Shown here in pieces: positions 47,614 to 60,183 of a DNA stretch of 64,000 bases. How positions within the stretch are numbered: the first letter of the stretch is position 1; each line of letters starts with the position of its first letter. Made by a program: the position numbers and the translations under genes. Source of the DNA: Syncephalis fuscata (lineage: Eukaryota; Zoopagomycota; Zoopagomycetes; Zoopagales; Piptocephalidaceae); NCBI GenBank assembly GCA_025786725.1, contig JAHLTZ010000005.1:830191-894190 (forward strand). Reading direction: 5' to 3'. Below the pieces are notes generated by a model. The model did not search any database, had not been told where the DNA came from, and was given only the letters and a program-made list of their open reading frames with translations.

Positions 47614-50600
47614 CTACATTGCAGTGGTGGTTGCTTCCTTAACTCGACGCCATAGATTTCGGAACGTACGATCACCCGATGGTGTGGCCGGCGCCGTTAA
47701 TGGACCTTGTATAGGTGAAGAAGGAACAGACCTTGTTGGTGATTCACATTCATTGTTTAGCGTTACAGCATCCGTTGCCACACGTAGCAATGGATTCTTT
47801 AAACGTGGCTTAACGGTGGATGCATTGGATGTTGAAGAAGGAGCTGGTGCCAATACTAACTCTGATGTTGATGCCGAGGCTGATGCCAATACTGATGCAG
47901 TTGGCTCGTCAGATTTGGTCGAGTCTTTTGATTTTGTCCTTACAGCATCAAGTACATGGCTGGCTCGTTTACGTAGTGATGGACCCATATTAAACGAAAA
48001 ACGACGCTGGCCCATTGATGGCATACGTTTCGATTTACTTTTATCACTACGCTCAGATCCAGCTGTTGAGCATACGCTTTGGCAGTCTGCAGTGTCGGAA
48101 ATGACCGATGCAGCCGGCGATGCCTGTACTTTAGCTGTGGATGGCAGTAATGGTGTTGGTGTCGAAGGACGCGATGAAGTTCGCGGCAGTAGTTTCTTTT
48201 CTCCTTCAGGATGAACTTGTTTACTTGAATGTCCAAGTGATCTAACTGATTCACAGCTTGATTGTGTTCGAGTAAATTCATCGGCAGAGGCTAGCGACAT
48301 AGAACGAGATCTAACATCGTTCATGCTAGTAACGCCGCTACTTAGACGTGAACGTGGTAGATTGCGGACTAAGCTTTCCCAGCCGGCTCCACCTATAGTG
48401 CCACTACGGCCACGTAGAGCAAATAGCCGGGCAGGTGAACGACGTCCAGATATACCAGACAGCGACACCTCTGTGCACGATTTAACTTGTCGTAGCTGTT
48501 CTTCGGCAATCTGACTGCCACCAGCCTCTTCGGCGTCGTCCTCTGCACTCAAGAGATACAACCAATAGGCACGACGAAGTACGTATTGCAAATCGGGATT
48601 TGGGTAATTCTATAAAACGCATTGTTAGTATAATTTATTTAATAAATATTCATATTGTCTACCTGTAGTAATTGCACGTTGTCAGAGAAGCTGCCGCGCA
48701 GCAATTCATCTCGAGCACAGCTGAAAGTACAAAGTTAGACACTAGCTATTTCTACTGTATAGCGATTACTACTTACACTACCATAGCACAGCAAAAGTCT
48801 ACTAAAAATCCAAATCGATCACCATCGGCCCCGTTAGAATTGGCTGCTGGGTCCGCAAATACAGAATCCCATAAACGAATGACATCAGGTAGTGGCCATT
48901 CACGGCTGCATAACACGGTAAGCCAGCGAAAGGCGTAGTAAGTTGGATGTAGACTTTTACGTGCCTAAATCATCATTGGTGTTAACAGCTATGCTTTGCC
49001 TGCCAATAGAGTATGGCCGCTTACCAAATCCTCCCACAAAGCTGGATCACGCCGACGTATTTTATCGTCTAAACGTCTCATTGTAGCACCAATACCCGAG
49101 TCGGCATCAGTATCCAAAGAGCGTAAAAAGTTATCACGTGCATCAGTCATTAGCGCAGTAAAACAAAAGAACGCATCAGCTTCAGCATTGGCTAATTAAT
49201 TTAATTAGTATTGCTCATAATAATAGTTGATTAACAGTATCTGCTGAGTACTTACCTTGATTAACAAGATCTACATCATTGGCCATGACCCAATAGATAG
49301 GAGCAAAAATTTCATTCATGCCTTGTACATAGCTTACGCCTGGATTTAATTTTGCATAGATGAAAAGAATACGTTCAGCAACTTCCCAATGCATGTCACT
49401 TCGATAGGGAGAACGTCGTGTATTTCCCTGCGTATCATTCGAGTAAAAACTATCAAGTGTGTCGGTGGATGTGTCGCCACCATCAACAAGCATATGCGAT
49501 TCTTGAGCAATAGCAGTAGAACTTAAATGACGTACACGCTCAAATAGTGTACGACGTGTTGTATAGTTGCTGGTCATTGATGCTGATCGCATACGATTAC
49601 GTAGTGTTGGCGAAGCACATGAAGATGAGCATTGACTTTCCAAGCTTGCTGTTTTAGCAACCGGTATAGCAATAGGCTTGCCGGCAAATGGCGACGGCTT
49701 TGTTGCAATGTCAATGGGCAGAGAGGTCTTGTTTGCCGCATTTGTTTGAGTTGCTGTAGCAGCATCAATTTCCGCCATTTTATCAATAATAGTCGTGGTT
49801 TGCTTTGGTTTAATAGAACCGCGCTGCGTTGTTTTACTCATTTCTTGTTCAGTCATTTCCAATGGCTCGCTTACAAGCTTTTTGATGTTATGGCCGATTC
49901 TGGCAACAGATTAAGACTATCTTTATCTGACATCAATGAGTTGGACCGGGAGACCATTCGTGGACGGGCCTCAAGTTTTGGTGAACCAGGAGCTGATGGC
50001 ACAGCACTTGAAGGCAATGACGTATCCTTACGCACCGGTAATGGCGTATCAATAAGCCTCGACAAAGGGGAGGCAGCTCGTGAACTCGATACCGACGATA
50101 AAGACGACGATGCCGACTTGACAAGCGAAATAGCCGATGATGGATGAAGCGGTGAGCTGCCATTCGATCCAGAGAACCGCTCATTATCACCGCTGAATGC
50201 GTGTCTAAGTGGTGATGGTGCTACAGGAGAATTGGCCACACATACACTTGTTGAAATGCTTAGCGGCTGAGCAAGACGATTGGCAGTCGATGCTGGCTTA
50301 GTATTCGAACCTGCCGCAAAGGCTGATGTAGCTGCAGACCAAGGCATTGGTCGTGAAGCAATGGACGGACAAGTCTGAACCGGTCCTGGCCCGGCAGTTA
50401 GCGGCGAATACGTAGAACGTGGCACCGAACGTTGGAAAAAGCCAAAATCTGCCTGTGTGCGGCGTATATCCTTATCGATTTGTTCAAGAATACGATTATC
50501 ACGTTGATAATTGCTCCACTGGTGGCAGGGAGAGCCTCCAGCTGACTAGATTGCCACAACATTTCCTATTAGCCAGAGATATTCATTTAAAATATATTAA

Positions 50601-51165
50601 CATTTACCTGATCTAAATGATCTAAATCCACCACACCATCTTGTGGTACACCTGGCTCCACAATCAAATCACGCACAAAGGCCTATACATCAATAAGAGT
50701 ATTAGCTATTAGTGCCTTCGCTCATTATTGTATTATTTTTATTACTTACATAGTACGTCTCGCGTTGTTCGTTAAGATGCGAGTCCCACTGACGTTTGTC
50801 AGCTGGCAAGTAATTCAGCAATAGCTACAATTATACACCACAATTAATTAGATGTTAATTGGCCCAAATATCGATTAATTACCTTCCAGCACAGTGCCCG
50901 CATACCGGGCACATCGGGCACTCCTTGAAAGCAAAGACGCCGTAACTCTTCCATATCAATGATTGGGTTTTCTTCATCACATGGGTTCAATAATGCCTCA
51001 AACCGCGACAGTCTATCATAGCCATATCCATCAATAAGCACTATTAGTATTCTTTTTATTGCTAAATAATTATTCGTATTCACTTTACGCTAAACAAGCG
51101 TCATCTGTCTGTCCACTCAACGCTAGTAGCGCTGCTACTTACCTTTCACGATAGGTCTGCGCCAT
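47614..51165 (-). CDS. TBC domain Rab GTPase-activating protein, TBC1D13 type
   Basis: TBC proteins switch off Rab GTPases by supplying an arginine and a glutamine finger. Exon 1 (MAQTYRE from 51165) joins through GTAAGT to RLSRFEALLNP, then DMEELRRLCFQGVPDVPG, followed by YLPADKRQWDSHL and YAFVRDLIVEPG. The arginine-finger motif reads RILEQIDKDIRRTQ (about 50480), the glutamine motif reads LNPGVSYVQGMNEIFAPI (about 49330), and later come FRWLTVLCSREWPLPDVIRL and a C-terminal LQYVLRRAYWLYLL. Both catalytic fingers are present. Between them an insert of about 350 Ser/Thr/Ala-rich residues splits the domain; family members often have an insert here, but this one is large. A further disordered tail of about 270 residues ends at 47614. 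One frame break at the T run 49879-49883 is repaired by one base. Confidence 0.86.
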
Positions 51166-52380
51166 AGTGTGACACTAAAAGTAGCGACAGTCCAGTATTT
51201 ATAACAAAGGCCCGCCGGAATAAACGTAACAGATGAGAAAGCTGGCAGTGGAGTAACAATAATAATAATAGTCGCCGCAGTCAATAAAGCGAGTTAGATA
51301 TTAATATTAATGCGTTTTAGTGTATATTAATGGCTTACGAAAAGCACAAGGTAGTATATAAGTAATAGTGGCAGTAATATAAAATAGTAAAGATAGGAAG
51401 AGTAATAAGGTGGGATTTAATGCGCAAGGTGTAATCCCGTTCTGCCTATTGCCTCCTTTTTTCCACACTTGTTCGCTCGCTCGCTCGCTTGCTCGCACAT
51501 TCCCATTCTCGCCTTCGCCCTTTCTTTCACGCTGTGCTCCTCCACCAATGCTCCTCTATGGGGAGCCTAGAGAGTCATGGGGCACCAACCAGAAACGGGA
51601 TGCACCCAACCGGCATTGCCATGCGTCTCAGCATCCGTCAATGTTTCACTAAATTGACGACAGTGCACAAATTAGTACTTTGCCTATTTTGTAGCGTATT
51701 ATTTCTTTGAAGCAAGCAAAAGTAGATGGTTTATCTAGATGCTTGTATTTACAAATTCACCTTTCTTAAATGTCAAAATAGTACATTTTAGTCATTGCTC
51801 TTGCAAAAGTTTAGTATTATTAGCATGCCCATATGTTATAGTTATTGAGTTATAAGCATGCCATACGATAATGAGTAGCTTTTTTGGGGTCAAATGACTT
51901 TTATTCGTCAATGCATTTATTCATTTTTAATTGTTCTATGGTATGAGCGTTTTTATGGACCAAATGGCATTTATTATTTCACACTCCGCTTGCTAATAAG
52001 TTTAGCTCGCGTCTTTATAAATATTGACTGACAGGGACCACAAATCACAATCTACGTCACCACATTTCCCTTTCTTTTTCTTCACACTTGACAGCATATA
52101 TCCATTACATGTACACTCCATATATGCTAACTAGATAGTGTGGTAGTTGACTGACTACTAGTCAAGTACAAGCACTATTTACACTATGTACTTGCATTGC
52201 TCTTTTGTAATCTGACCTTTTTTACAAAACAACTTTTTTACTTTGATCATTACTGTTAGCACTTGTATGGCATAGTAAGTACATTTCTGGTTTGTTTTAT
52301 GCTATATTGGGTATATACTGTTAAAATCACGTTGTATGCTTTGTTGTTTGCTGTAGATTACTGCAGATCTATATTAAAAC
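51166..52380. other. Intergenic region upstream of the TBC gene
   Basis: About 1.2 kb. It contains a GCTCGCTCGC tract near 51475-51495 and pyrimidine-rich sequence. Near 51890 a short block GGGGTCAAATGACTTTTATT resembles part of the dispersed repeat family. No gene is supported. Confidence 0.4.
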
Positions 52381-52383
52381 AAA

Positions 52384-52430
52384 GTACACAGTGGCTTTGG
52401 CAGCATATAGCCAACACAGCCACTGTGTAC
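52384..52430. ncRNA. Perfect-arm hairpin, candidate structured RNA
   Basis: GTACACAGTGGCT (52384-52396) and its exact reverse complement AGCCACTGTGTAC (52418-52430) flank a second internal stem, TTGGC / GCCAA, around AGCATATA. The nested stems (13 + 5 bp) are far above chance for such AT-rich DNA. A small structured RNA, a precursor hairpin or a short inverted-repeat element are all possible. No transcription evidence is available. Confidence 0.4.
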
Positions 52431-52654
52431 AGCTGCTATACACATACAGTAATACTAATATTGAAGGTACTGCTATTATAGTCGTTGAACAAGTCTTTAG
52501 CGTCATACAGTAGTACGATCTGCTACTATTGCTACTACTGTATATGCATAGTTGCCAGCACAATAACTGTATTGGCTATACTTGCTGTTACTTTTTTACT
52601 GATAAAATGTTGTATAAGAGTAGGAGAATATAATGGTAATGATATACGGTAAAT

Positions 52655-52860
52655 AGAAGATATATGCATACTGGATAATAATCTATGATGATGAATATTT
52701 TAAATTTAATGCCATTCACCATCCAGTTCGATGTTCAATAAAATAAATATTGTTAAATTTAGTCATTTGGTCATTAATAAAACTCACCATCCGTCCCCAT
52801 CTTCAATAGAGCAAATATGTCATTTAATTACGTGAATATATTAAACACAGTCGTTTAACA
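52655..52860 (-). repeat. Dispersed repeat, copy D (diverged)
   Basis: The reverse complement resembles copy E at 63.29-63.53 kb in two modules: ATGTTCAATA / TAGTCATTTGG / GAATATT blocks, then AAAACTCACCA...CCATCTTCAATAGAG...TTCAATTACG-like blocks. It is older and more diverged than copies A and C. Confidence 0.65.
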
Positions 52861-53588
52861 CAAAATAATATTAAAGGTTCGCCCTCATTACTTTGTTACT
52901 TTTCTTCTCGTCTTACGAAAGCAGTACACTAATCGCATAACATAAAATCTACACAACACTGTTCTGTTTCTCTTTTTTACAATTGCAGCATTTGACTAGC
53001 AAGTGAAAAGTCTTGTCAAATTATTCAATATAGTTGTTTTTTGTATGTGATAATAATAATATTATTAATAATAGCAATAGTAATGATGGCATTTATTTAT
53101 ACACAGTACATAGACATATGGAAATAGTACACATACTTAGATGCTACACATGTGCATGTTTAGTAAAATAACTATAGTATGTAACAAAAACACGAGTAAA
53201 CTCAACAATGCAGTAAATTGTGATTACATGTTGACCATGTCATGCTATTAAACTTATCGTATCTAATATAAAGTGCACATTATTGATTATAATTGAATAA
53301 ATGAGCAGTAATTACCGCCTACGCTACTGCTATGATCTATTCAATCATTTGTTTCAATGAATTAAACTAGAATAGTGAGTAGAACAAGTAGTGCTGGTGT
53401 AAATAAACTCTTGCGTTCTAGTTAGCTTCATGCTAGCTTCATGTTACAGCAGCTAGCTATGACAAGTACGAATAGTTGTAGTAAATTACACTAAATGCAT
53501 TATTTGTTTACACTATGATTCATTTTCAGTTGAGAAATAGTATTGTTATTGAGCGTAAGCAAAAATTAAAGCCGTTACATTCGATGAT
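52861..53588. other. AT-rich intergenic region
   Basis: About 730 bases downstream of the adenylate kinase gene. A duplicated TAGCTTCATG occurs near 53425-53440. Nothing else is recognised. Confidence 0.4.
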
Positions 53589-54541
<953 letters not shown>

Positions 54542-54951
54542 AATAACGATGAGCTAATAATAGTTATTTTTAAAGAAAGAAAGAAAAACGACAAAGAGCA
54601 AGAAACGAGACGATTCGTGCGTCAGTGTAAATAGACGTTCAAATAGTTGATCGATCAGTAGAAGTGTAGGCCGCAGATCGCAGAATGGCAACCAGGGAAA
54701 TAAAGAAAGAGAGAGAGGGAAAAGAGTACTGTAGAGTGAGAACCGCGGAAGGAGAATCGCCGAGACGGATTGACGCGTGGCGCGCGTTCTAGGGCAATCC
54801 AATCTATGTTTATAGGACATATCCACGCCCCTGATTGGTCTAGAAGGCGATCTCATACGGGTGCACCCTGTGCTCCTTCTGTCTCCTTTTCCTACGCTAA
54901 TCAACTTTAATCTCCGTTTAAATAAAGAAATTTATTCATTTTATGATAGAA
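54542..54951. promoter_or_regulatory. Promoter region of adenylate kinase
   Basis: About 410 bases between the adenylate kinase start and the end of the RNase H2A gene on the same strand. Left part is purine-rich with GAAAGAGAGAGAGGGA near 54705-54720; right part is more GC-rich than other gaps in the window. Confidence 0.4.
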
Positions 54952-56228
54952 TTAAAGATTACGTATATGATGTAGGCCAAGATTGGTAAAAAATGGGGTA
55001 CGGTCATTTGCTGATAGCGACGTGTCATTTAATTGACAAGGTAATGGGTCTTCTTTAACAACTTCTTCATCCCTACAAAGTGTTAATAGTAATATGATAG
55101 TTATTAATACTTGCCATATAACTGTTGCCGCTTTGTCTTCGAGTAAACGTTCACAGGTCGCCCAGCTAAAACGTACAATACCGGTGAATCCAAATATTGG
55201 ATCAATATTACTATTTAGCCATTTAATGGTATTTGGATCTATAACATAGATATATTAAACTATTGCTGTATACAATAAATGACCAACATAACTTACCAGA
55301 AGAATAGCCAGAACCAAAATTACGAGATACAATGGCATCAGCACCAGGTTCGGCAAATTCCCATTGCTTAATAATTGCATCGCGTGTTACCTTTTTTTAG
55401 ATCAAATAATTAGTATTAAAGGTTTAATTAATTAAAGTAATAATCTTGTTTACTTTGGCACAAATACTGGCCGCTGATACGATAGGATAAAGACTATCGG
55501 CCTTTTTGGCAACGGTAATGCTGATACCTGGAAATAGCTGTGATAATTTGGCTTGGTAGCTCTCAGGCGGTCCTACGGTATCAATATAGATCTATAATAC
55601 ATGAACAGCTGTACTTTTACTCTCTTTCTCTAAGCTGTTACCTCTTTAATATTGACATTAAGAGCCAGTGTCTCACGGATTAATTGAATTGTAGTATCAT
55701 GGGCAATACTATTTAGATTGTACTTGTTGCTAAAGTAATGGGTTATTATGCTATACTATTATTATAATACAAATATAGCTATTTACCGGCGTAACATAAA
55801 CTGTGAAATGTCCTGAGGTGACAGTGCAGTTACTGCCCAACCAATATAGTTTTTATGTTGGCCAATAGTTTCAAATAATTGATCGCGGGCCTTTTCATGA
55901 AGCGTTTTAGAGTCTTGTAGATATAAAAGTGAATATAATACTATGGCTATGACCATTATTATTACTTACCAGCAAATCCTAGGGATTTAAGTGCATCAGT
56001 ACGCTCTAATGGACAATAACAAGTACTATAGACCATAGGTCCTATATCACTTTGATATTAGTAGAAAAGTTTAGCTGGAATTAGCTAAATAGACTATAGA
56101 CTACCTAGAACAGGTCCACGACCCGCCTCATCGACACCTAATAGACATGGCTGTCCATTGGTACATTCGCTCGGTACTTCTGTATGAAACGTGTAGGAAC
56201 GCGTTAATGGACCGGGTTGCGTAGCCAT
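54952..56228 (-). CDS. RNH201: Ribonuclease H2 subunit A (catalytic)
   Basis: RNase H2 removes ribonucleotides from DNA and cuts RNA in RNA-DNA hybrids. From the ATG at 56228 the order is [19 protein letters not shown], then the active-site motif [65 protein letters not shown], the second catalytic Asp in IYIDTVGPP, then [19 protein letters not shown] with the third acidic residue and the KVTRD helix, and finally [13 protein letters not shown]. Acidic residues D, E, D and D of the type-2 active site are all present. About eight exons, each joined by short introns, all in frame. The C-terminus ends LHHIRNL. The gene starts about 220 bases from the divergent beta-propeller gene. Confidence 0.94.
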
Positions 56229-56447
56229 AATATTATTTAGCTATAGAGATTCAAATAGTAGAATTAGTAACAAAGGAAAATTCAATAATAAATATTATTT
56301 TCTTATTCTATTTGGCTGCTCTTCCTTTTCTATTCTACTTTTTCTACGTGTCTATTAACACAATGACAATCATTTAAAGTTAATGAATATAAAGAACTTG
56401 CTGTATCGGATAGCTGTAGTAGTACAAAAGTTTCAGTTCAGGCTGAA
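56229..56447. promoter_or_regulatory. Short divergent promoter, RNase H2A / beta-propeller
   Basis: At most 219 bases separate the two divergent starts, and perhaps only about 130 if the upstream ATG of the propeller gene is used. Both promoters must fit in this AT-rich gap. Confidence 0.45.
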
Positions 56448-58033
56448 ATGCGCTGTCGTCAGTTAATATCAGATATTGATATAGCATTGGATGAAGCATT
56501 AAAAGAATTGCCCATACAACAGCCACCATATTCAAAGCGCGCCATTGAAATGGATATGGATAGAATGCAATTTACATAGAGAAATTACGTGTTATACAAT
56601 TGCCAACACCACCAAGTTGGTCAGGTGCTGCGTGTTGGCTAGGTACAGCACCTAGAATGTTGATTGCACAACGTGGTCAATTACAACTACTTAATCTTGA
56701 TCTTGAGGTACGTATTATTAACCATATTAGTTATTGCTACGATTAAATGTATTATAGGAAGAGGAACATATTGAGTTATCGGGAGAGACGCCAATTACTG
56801 GTGTATTGGGCCAGATAGAAGCACTCGGTGGTCTATATCTAGCATTGGGTCATGCATCTGGTCGAGTGGATATTCTTGATCCATGGGGTCATCGTTTGTA
56901 TAGAACATCATTGAGTGCATCCATTACTAGTATGGCATTGGTTAAAGAGCAACAAGGTATTATTATAAATACTGTAAATGTTATAAATATACAGTAATAC
57001 TATATTGTGTTATTAATAGATGCCATTTGGGTTGTTGGCAATCGATCTGGCGAATTGATTGCTTTGGATCAAGGACAAATTCGATGGCGTATTGATACAA
57101 TGGACTATTTGAATACATGTCGTAAGGTATTGATTGTTACATAGCATATAAAATATACTAATCATCATAACAATTACACTTATATTATAATTAGACTTTT
57201 CCAAATAGTTGCGTTAAATCTCGACATAATGGCATTATTGCCATGGTATCTGCATGGCTGCCATTAAACTATGCGTCAACTGATTTACAACATCAGTTGA
57301 TTGTCAGTTCAAGTGCATTTCCTGATGTATTGACTAGTGTATTAGCAGGCAAAATAATATGGACTGCAGGTACACCGGCTCGTGTAAATACGGTAAGTAG
57401 TTTATATGACTATTATTACTATCATTTGTATTGATGTCAATTTATTATTTAATTATTGTAATCTACTTATAATTAGGTGGCAGTCGGTTATTTCGATACT
57501 TCACTTGGTGCAATATCTACATGTGAACAAGTTGTAGCCGGTTGTGAAGATGGAGCCATTTACCTAATGGATGCAATGTTATCCAGCAATGACGTGGTAA
57601 TTGTAATTAGTCTAGTACATATACACCATTGCTTATCAGCTATTCATTAGAGTTTTAAACAACTAGCTCAGCTCAGACAGCCTATACGTCAATTGGTTGC
57701 TATGCCATTAGCCTTTCATTCTACTGAATCTACTATGATGATTGCCTGTGTCACTTTAACCAATACACTAACATTGGTTCGGAATGGAATGGTAGATATA
57801 TTGCCAGCTAATAATGGGATAGTATAGTAACATTATTTATTTAGATTCAATGTCAAATTGAAACATCTGACTGGATTCACTATGCAAGTATTCCATTGAA
57901 TACGAATACAACGGTTAAAAATAATGGCCAAGAACCAATGATAGCCGATAATTTACTAACTATATCCATGGCCAATGGAAAAGTTGGTTGGTATCGAGTT
58001 AATATTACGGATACCATTGAATCATCTGTATAA
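56448..58033 (+). CDS. Beta-propeller-like protein of unknown function
   Basis: At least six exons. The first part is helical (RCRQLISDIDIALDEAL) and the rest is repeated strands with the feel of a beta-propeller: PRMLIAQRGQLQLLNLDLE, LYLALGHASGRVDILDPWG, AIWVVGNRSGELIALDQG, QVVAGCEDGAIYLMDAM and MMIACVTLTNTLTLVRNGM, ending at 58033. No clear WD dipeptides are seen. The start is uncertain: the ATG at 56448 is chosen, but the open frame continues upstream to about 56365 with protein-like sequence, and an ATG at about 56361 would serve if one base were changed. A frame break at TTT 56571-56573 is repaired by one added T. I cannot name the family. Integrin-alpha-like or PQQ-like propellers are possible. 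Confidence 0.55.
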
Positions 58034-58295
58034 TGATCGATATATCAAAAAAAGCTAGTTTTCAATTAATAATGTATTTATCCACTTATTTGTAGTCTAT
58101 ACAAATATAATACGTGTATTTCAGTTGTTTGTTTTATTACAATAAATATAATAAAATATAATAAAATTAATTAATTAATTAATCATTGCAGCATTAATTA
58201 CTGGTATTATTGTTTGTGTTATTCGGATCTGAATCTGTTTCATTCTCGTTCTACTTAACTTGGTCTTGTTCGCTACTAATTAGCTATTATTCGCC

Positions 58296-59310
58296 ATGAG
58301 ATTGACCGCAGATTTGATCGCAGATTCCCCGTCGTTTATGAATGCGGTGCGCGATCGTGAGCTTGATCTGCGTAGTATCCTCTTTGATGACGCACTGTGA
58401 ACTATTTAACATTGTTATACACTTGACTCTTTATATTTAGACAACAAGCTTCAAGCGATCGAGAATCTAGGCGCGTCAAAAGTAGGGAAATAAGCAGCGC
58501 TGTAGTGTATGATACACGCGATGACTAACCTATATTCAGGATCAACACGATACTATAGATTTGACAAATAACGATATTCGTATATTGCATAACTTTCCGC
58601 GACTTCACCGTCTACAAAGCTTGATTTGTTGCAACAATCGTGTAGGACGAATTGCAAATGAGCTTGGCGAACAGCTGCCCAATCTCGAGACACTTGTACT
58701 TACTAACAATGCACTTACTGAGCTTAGCGACCTAGCTAGCTTAGGCGATTTAAAACAACTAACTTATGTCACTCTATTGGATAATCCAGTTACTAGACGT
58801 GAGCACTATCGAGAATTCCTTATCTGGCGTTGTCCAGCACTACGTGTCATCGACTTCCAACGTATACGTGACAAGGTAACTATATAGAACATGAAAGGAT
58901 TAGGGTACTAATCATAATGGGTAATTAATTATTATATTGATAATGATCTAGGAGCGTGTCTCAGCCAAGAAACTATTTGAGACCGCTGAAGGGGAATTAA
59001 CTTCATTAGCGAAATCTATTATTGAACCTAAGGTAGCAAAGGTCTTTACACCCGGTGAAGGTGTAGGCGGTGTTGCTGGTGGATCTATTGCTGGTGCATC
59101 TGCCGGTGGATCCGTCCCTACCATTGGTATTAGTGCTGAGGATCAGGCAAAGATTCAGGTAATTGGTGTAGCTATTGATAGCTTGAATAAGCGATACTAA
59201 ATATATTACAATAACAATAGGAAGCAATTAAGAATGCAAAGAGTCTTGACGAAGTGGCTAAACTTGAACGTATGCTACGTGCTGGTCATGTTCCAGGAGC
59301 CAAGCGATAA
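58296..59310 (+). CDS. LEA1: U2 small nuclear ribonucleoprotein A'
   Basis: U2A' binds U2B'' and stem-loop IV of U2 snRNA in the spliceosome. The start MRLTADLIADSPSFMNAVRD aligns with the family's N-terminus, followed by RELDLR, then exons reading NKLQAIENLGASK, DTIDLTNNDIRILHNFPRL, LICCNNRVGRIANELGEQLP, LETLVLTNNALTELSDLASL, VTLLDNPVTRREHYREF and RCPALRVIDFQRIRDK: the characteristic set of leucine-rich repeats with LRR cap. The C-terminus has ERVSAKKLFE, a glycine/alanine-rich linker and the conserved KSLDEVAKLERMLRAGHVP. The stop is at 59308-59310. Length is normal and all joins are in frame. The abundance of short introns in this genome fits its importance. Confidence 0.93.
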
Positions 59311-60183
59311 AAGCGTAGAATCATTGTTACTACGTGTATATGCACACATGTACGCATACCTCTGTGTGTGCAACCTATCTTATATACAGTTTAATAAATT
59401 CACTGGTAAAATAGCAATATTAATTTGTACAAAGCTTTTTTATTATTGTGGTGCACAATTACACAATAATTGCTTTTATTCAGTTGCTGATTATTATACA
59501 AGATAATATTTAAAAATGTGGTAACGAATTACTGATTTAATATTATACAAATTACTACAATTTTATTAATACGTAGTAATAATAATTTTATATTTTCTTT
59601 AATTTACGCAAGTGTCCTGCAACTGCTAAATACTGTTGGTTTTAATAATAAAATATTATGAATAATGGTCTATTTATTTGATCACATGATATAAATCAAT
59701 ATAAACAAATCTACTCTGATCTAAATACACACTAGCGCGTCACTCAGTTCATCCTCCGTTCTATTTTCAAATGCGAGCGATAAGCTTTACCATAACATAA
59801 CATACGCTTTTATTTCTACGCGATAACAATAACAACGTTGATCAACAGTATTTGCCATCATTACGTAGTTATACTGTTTAATTGCGTTTTTCTTTTTGTT
59901 CAGACTATTGAGTCATATTCTATATCGTTTCTACGTTTGTTTACTATAACCTTCTTTATTGACCGTTAAGTCGCGTTTTTTTGCCTTTATACGCTTCTAA
60001 GCCAGTATACAACGTGTATGTATCTAAAAAGCAATATTTAGCCTCTATTTAACTTTTTAAATTGAAGATCCAGTTTTGACTGATCTAACAATAACAGCAA
60101 CAACAAGGATTGATATATTGATTAAGCAATTCTAGTCAACAAAAAACACTTGTTAGCTAGTTATACTTACAAAAAGCAACACA
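59311..60183. other. Intergenic region
   Basis: About 870 bases between U2A' and the CENP-C-like gene. It is T-rich near 59880-60000 (possible promoter of the latter). No gene or repeat is supported. Confidence 0.4.

Noticed and set aside
47543..48214. Plus-strand open frame of 223 codons opposite the TBC gene tail
   Set aside because: It lies antisense to a Ser/Ala-rich coding tail whose codon bias leaves the opposite strand open. It has no motifs of its own.
51410..51710. Frames over the GCTCGC tract
   Set aside because: Simple-sequence DNA gives Ala/Arg/Ser runs in every frame; no gene structure is seen.
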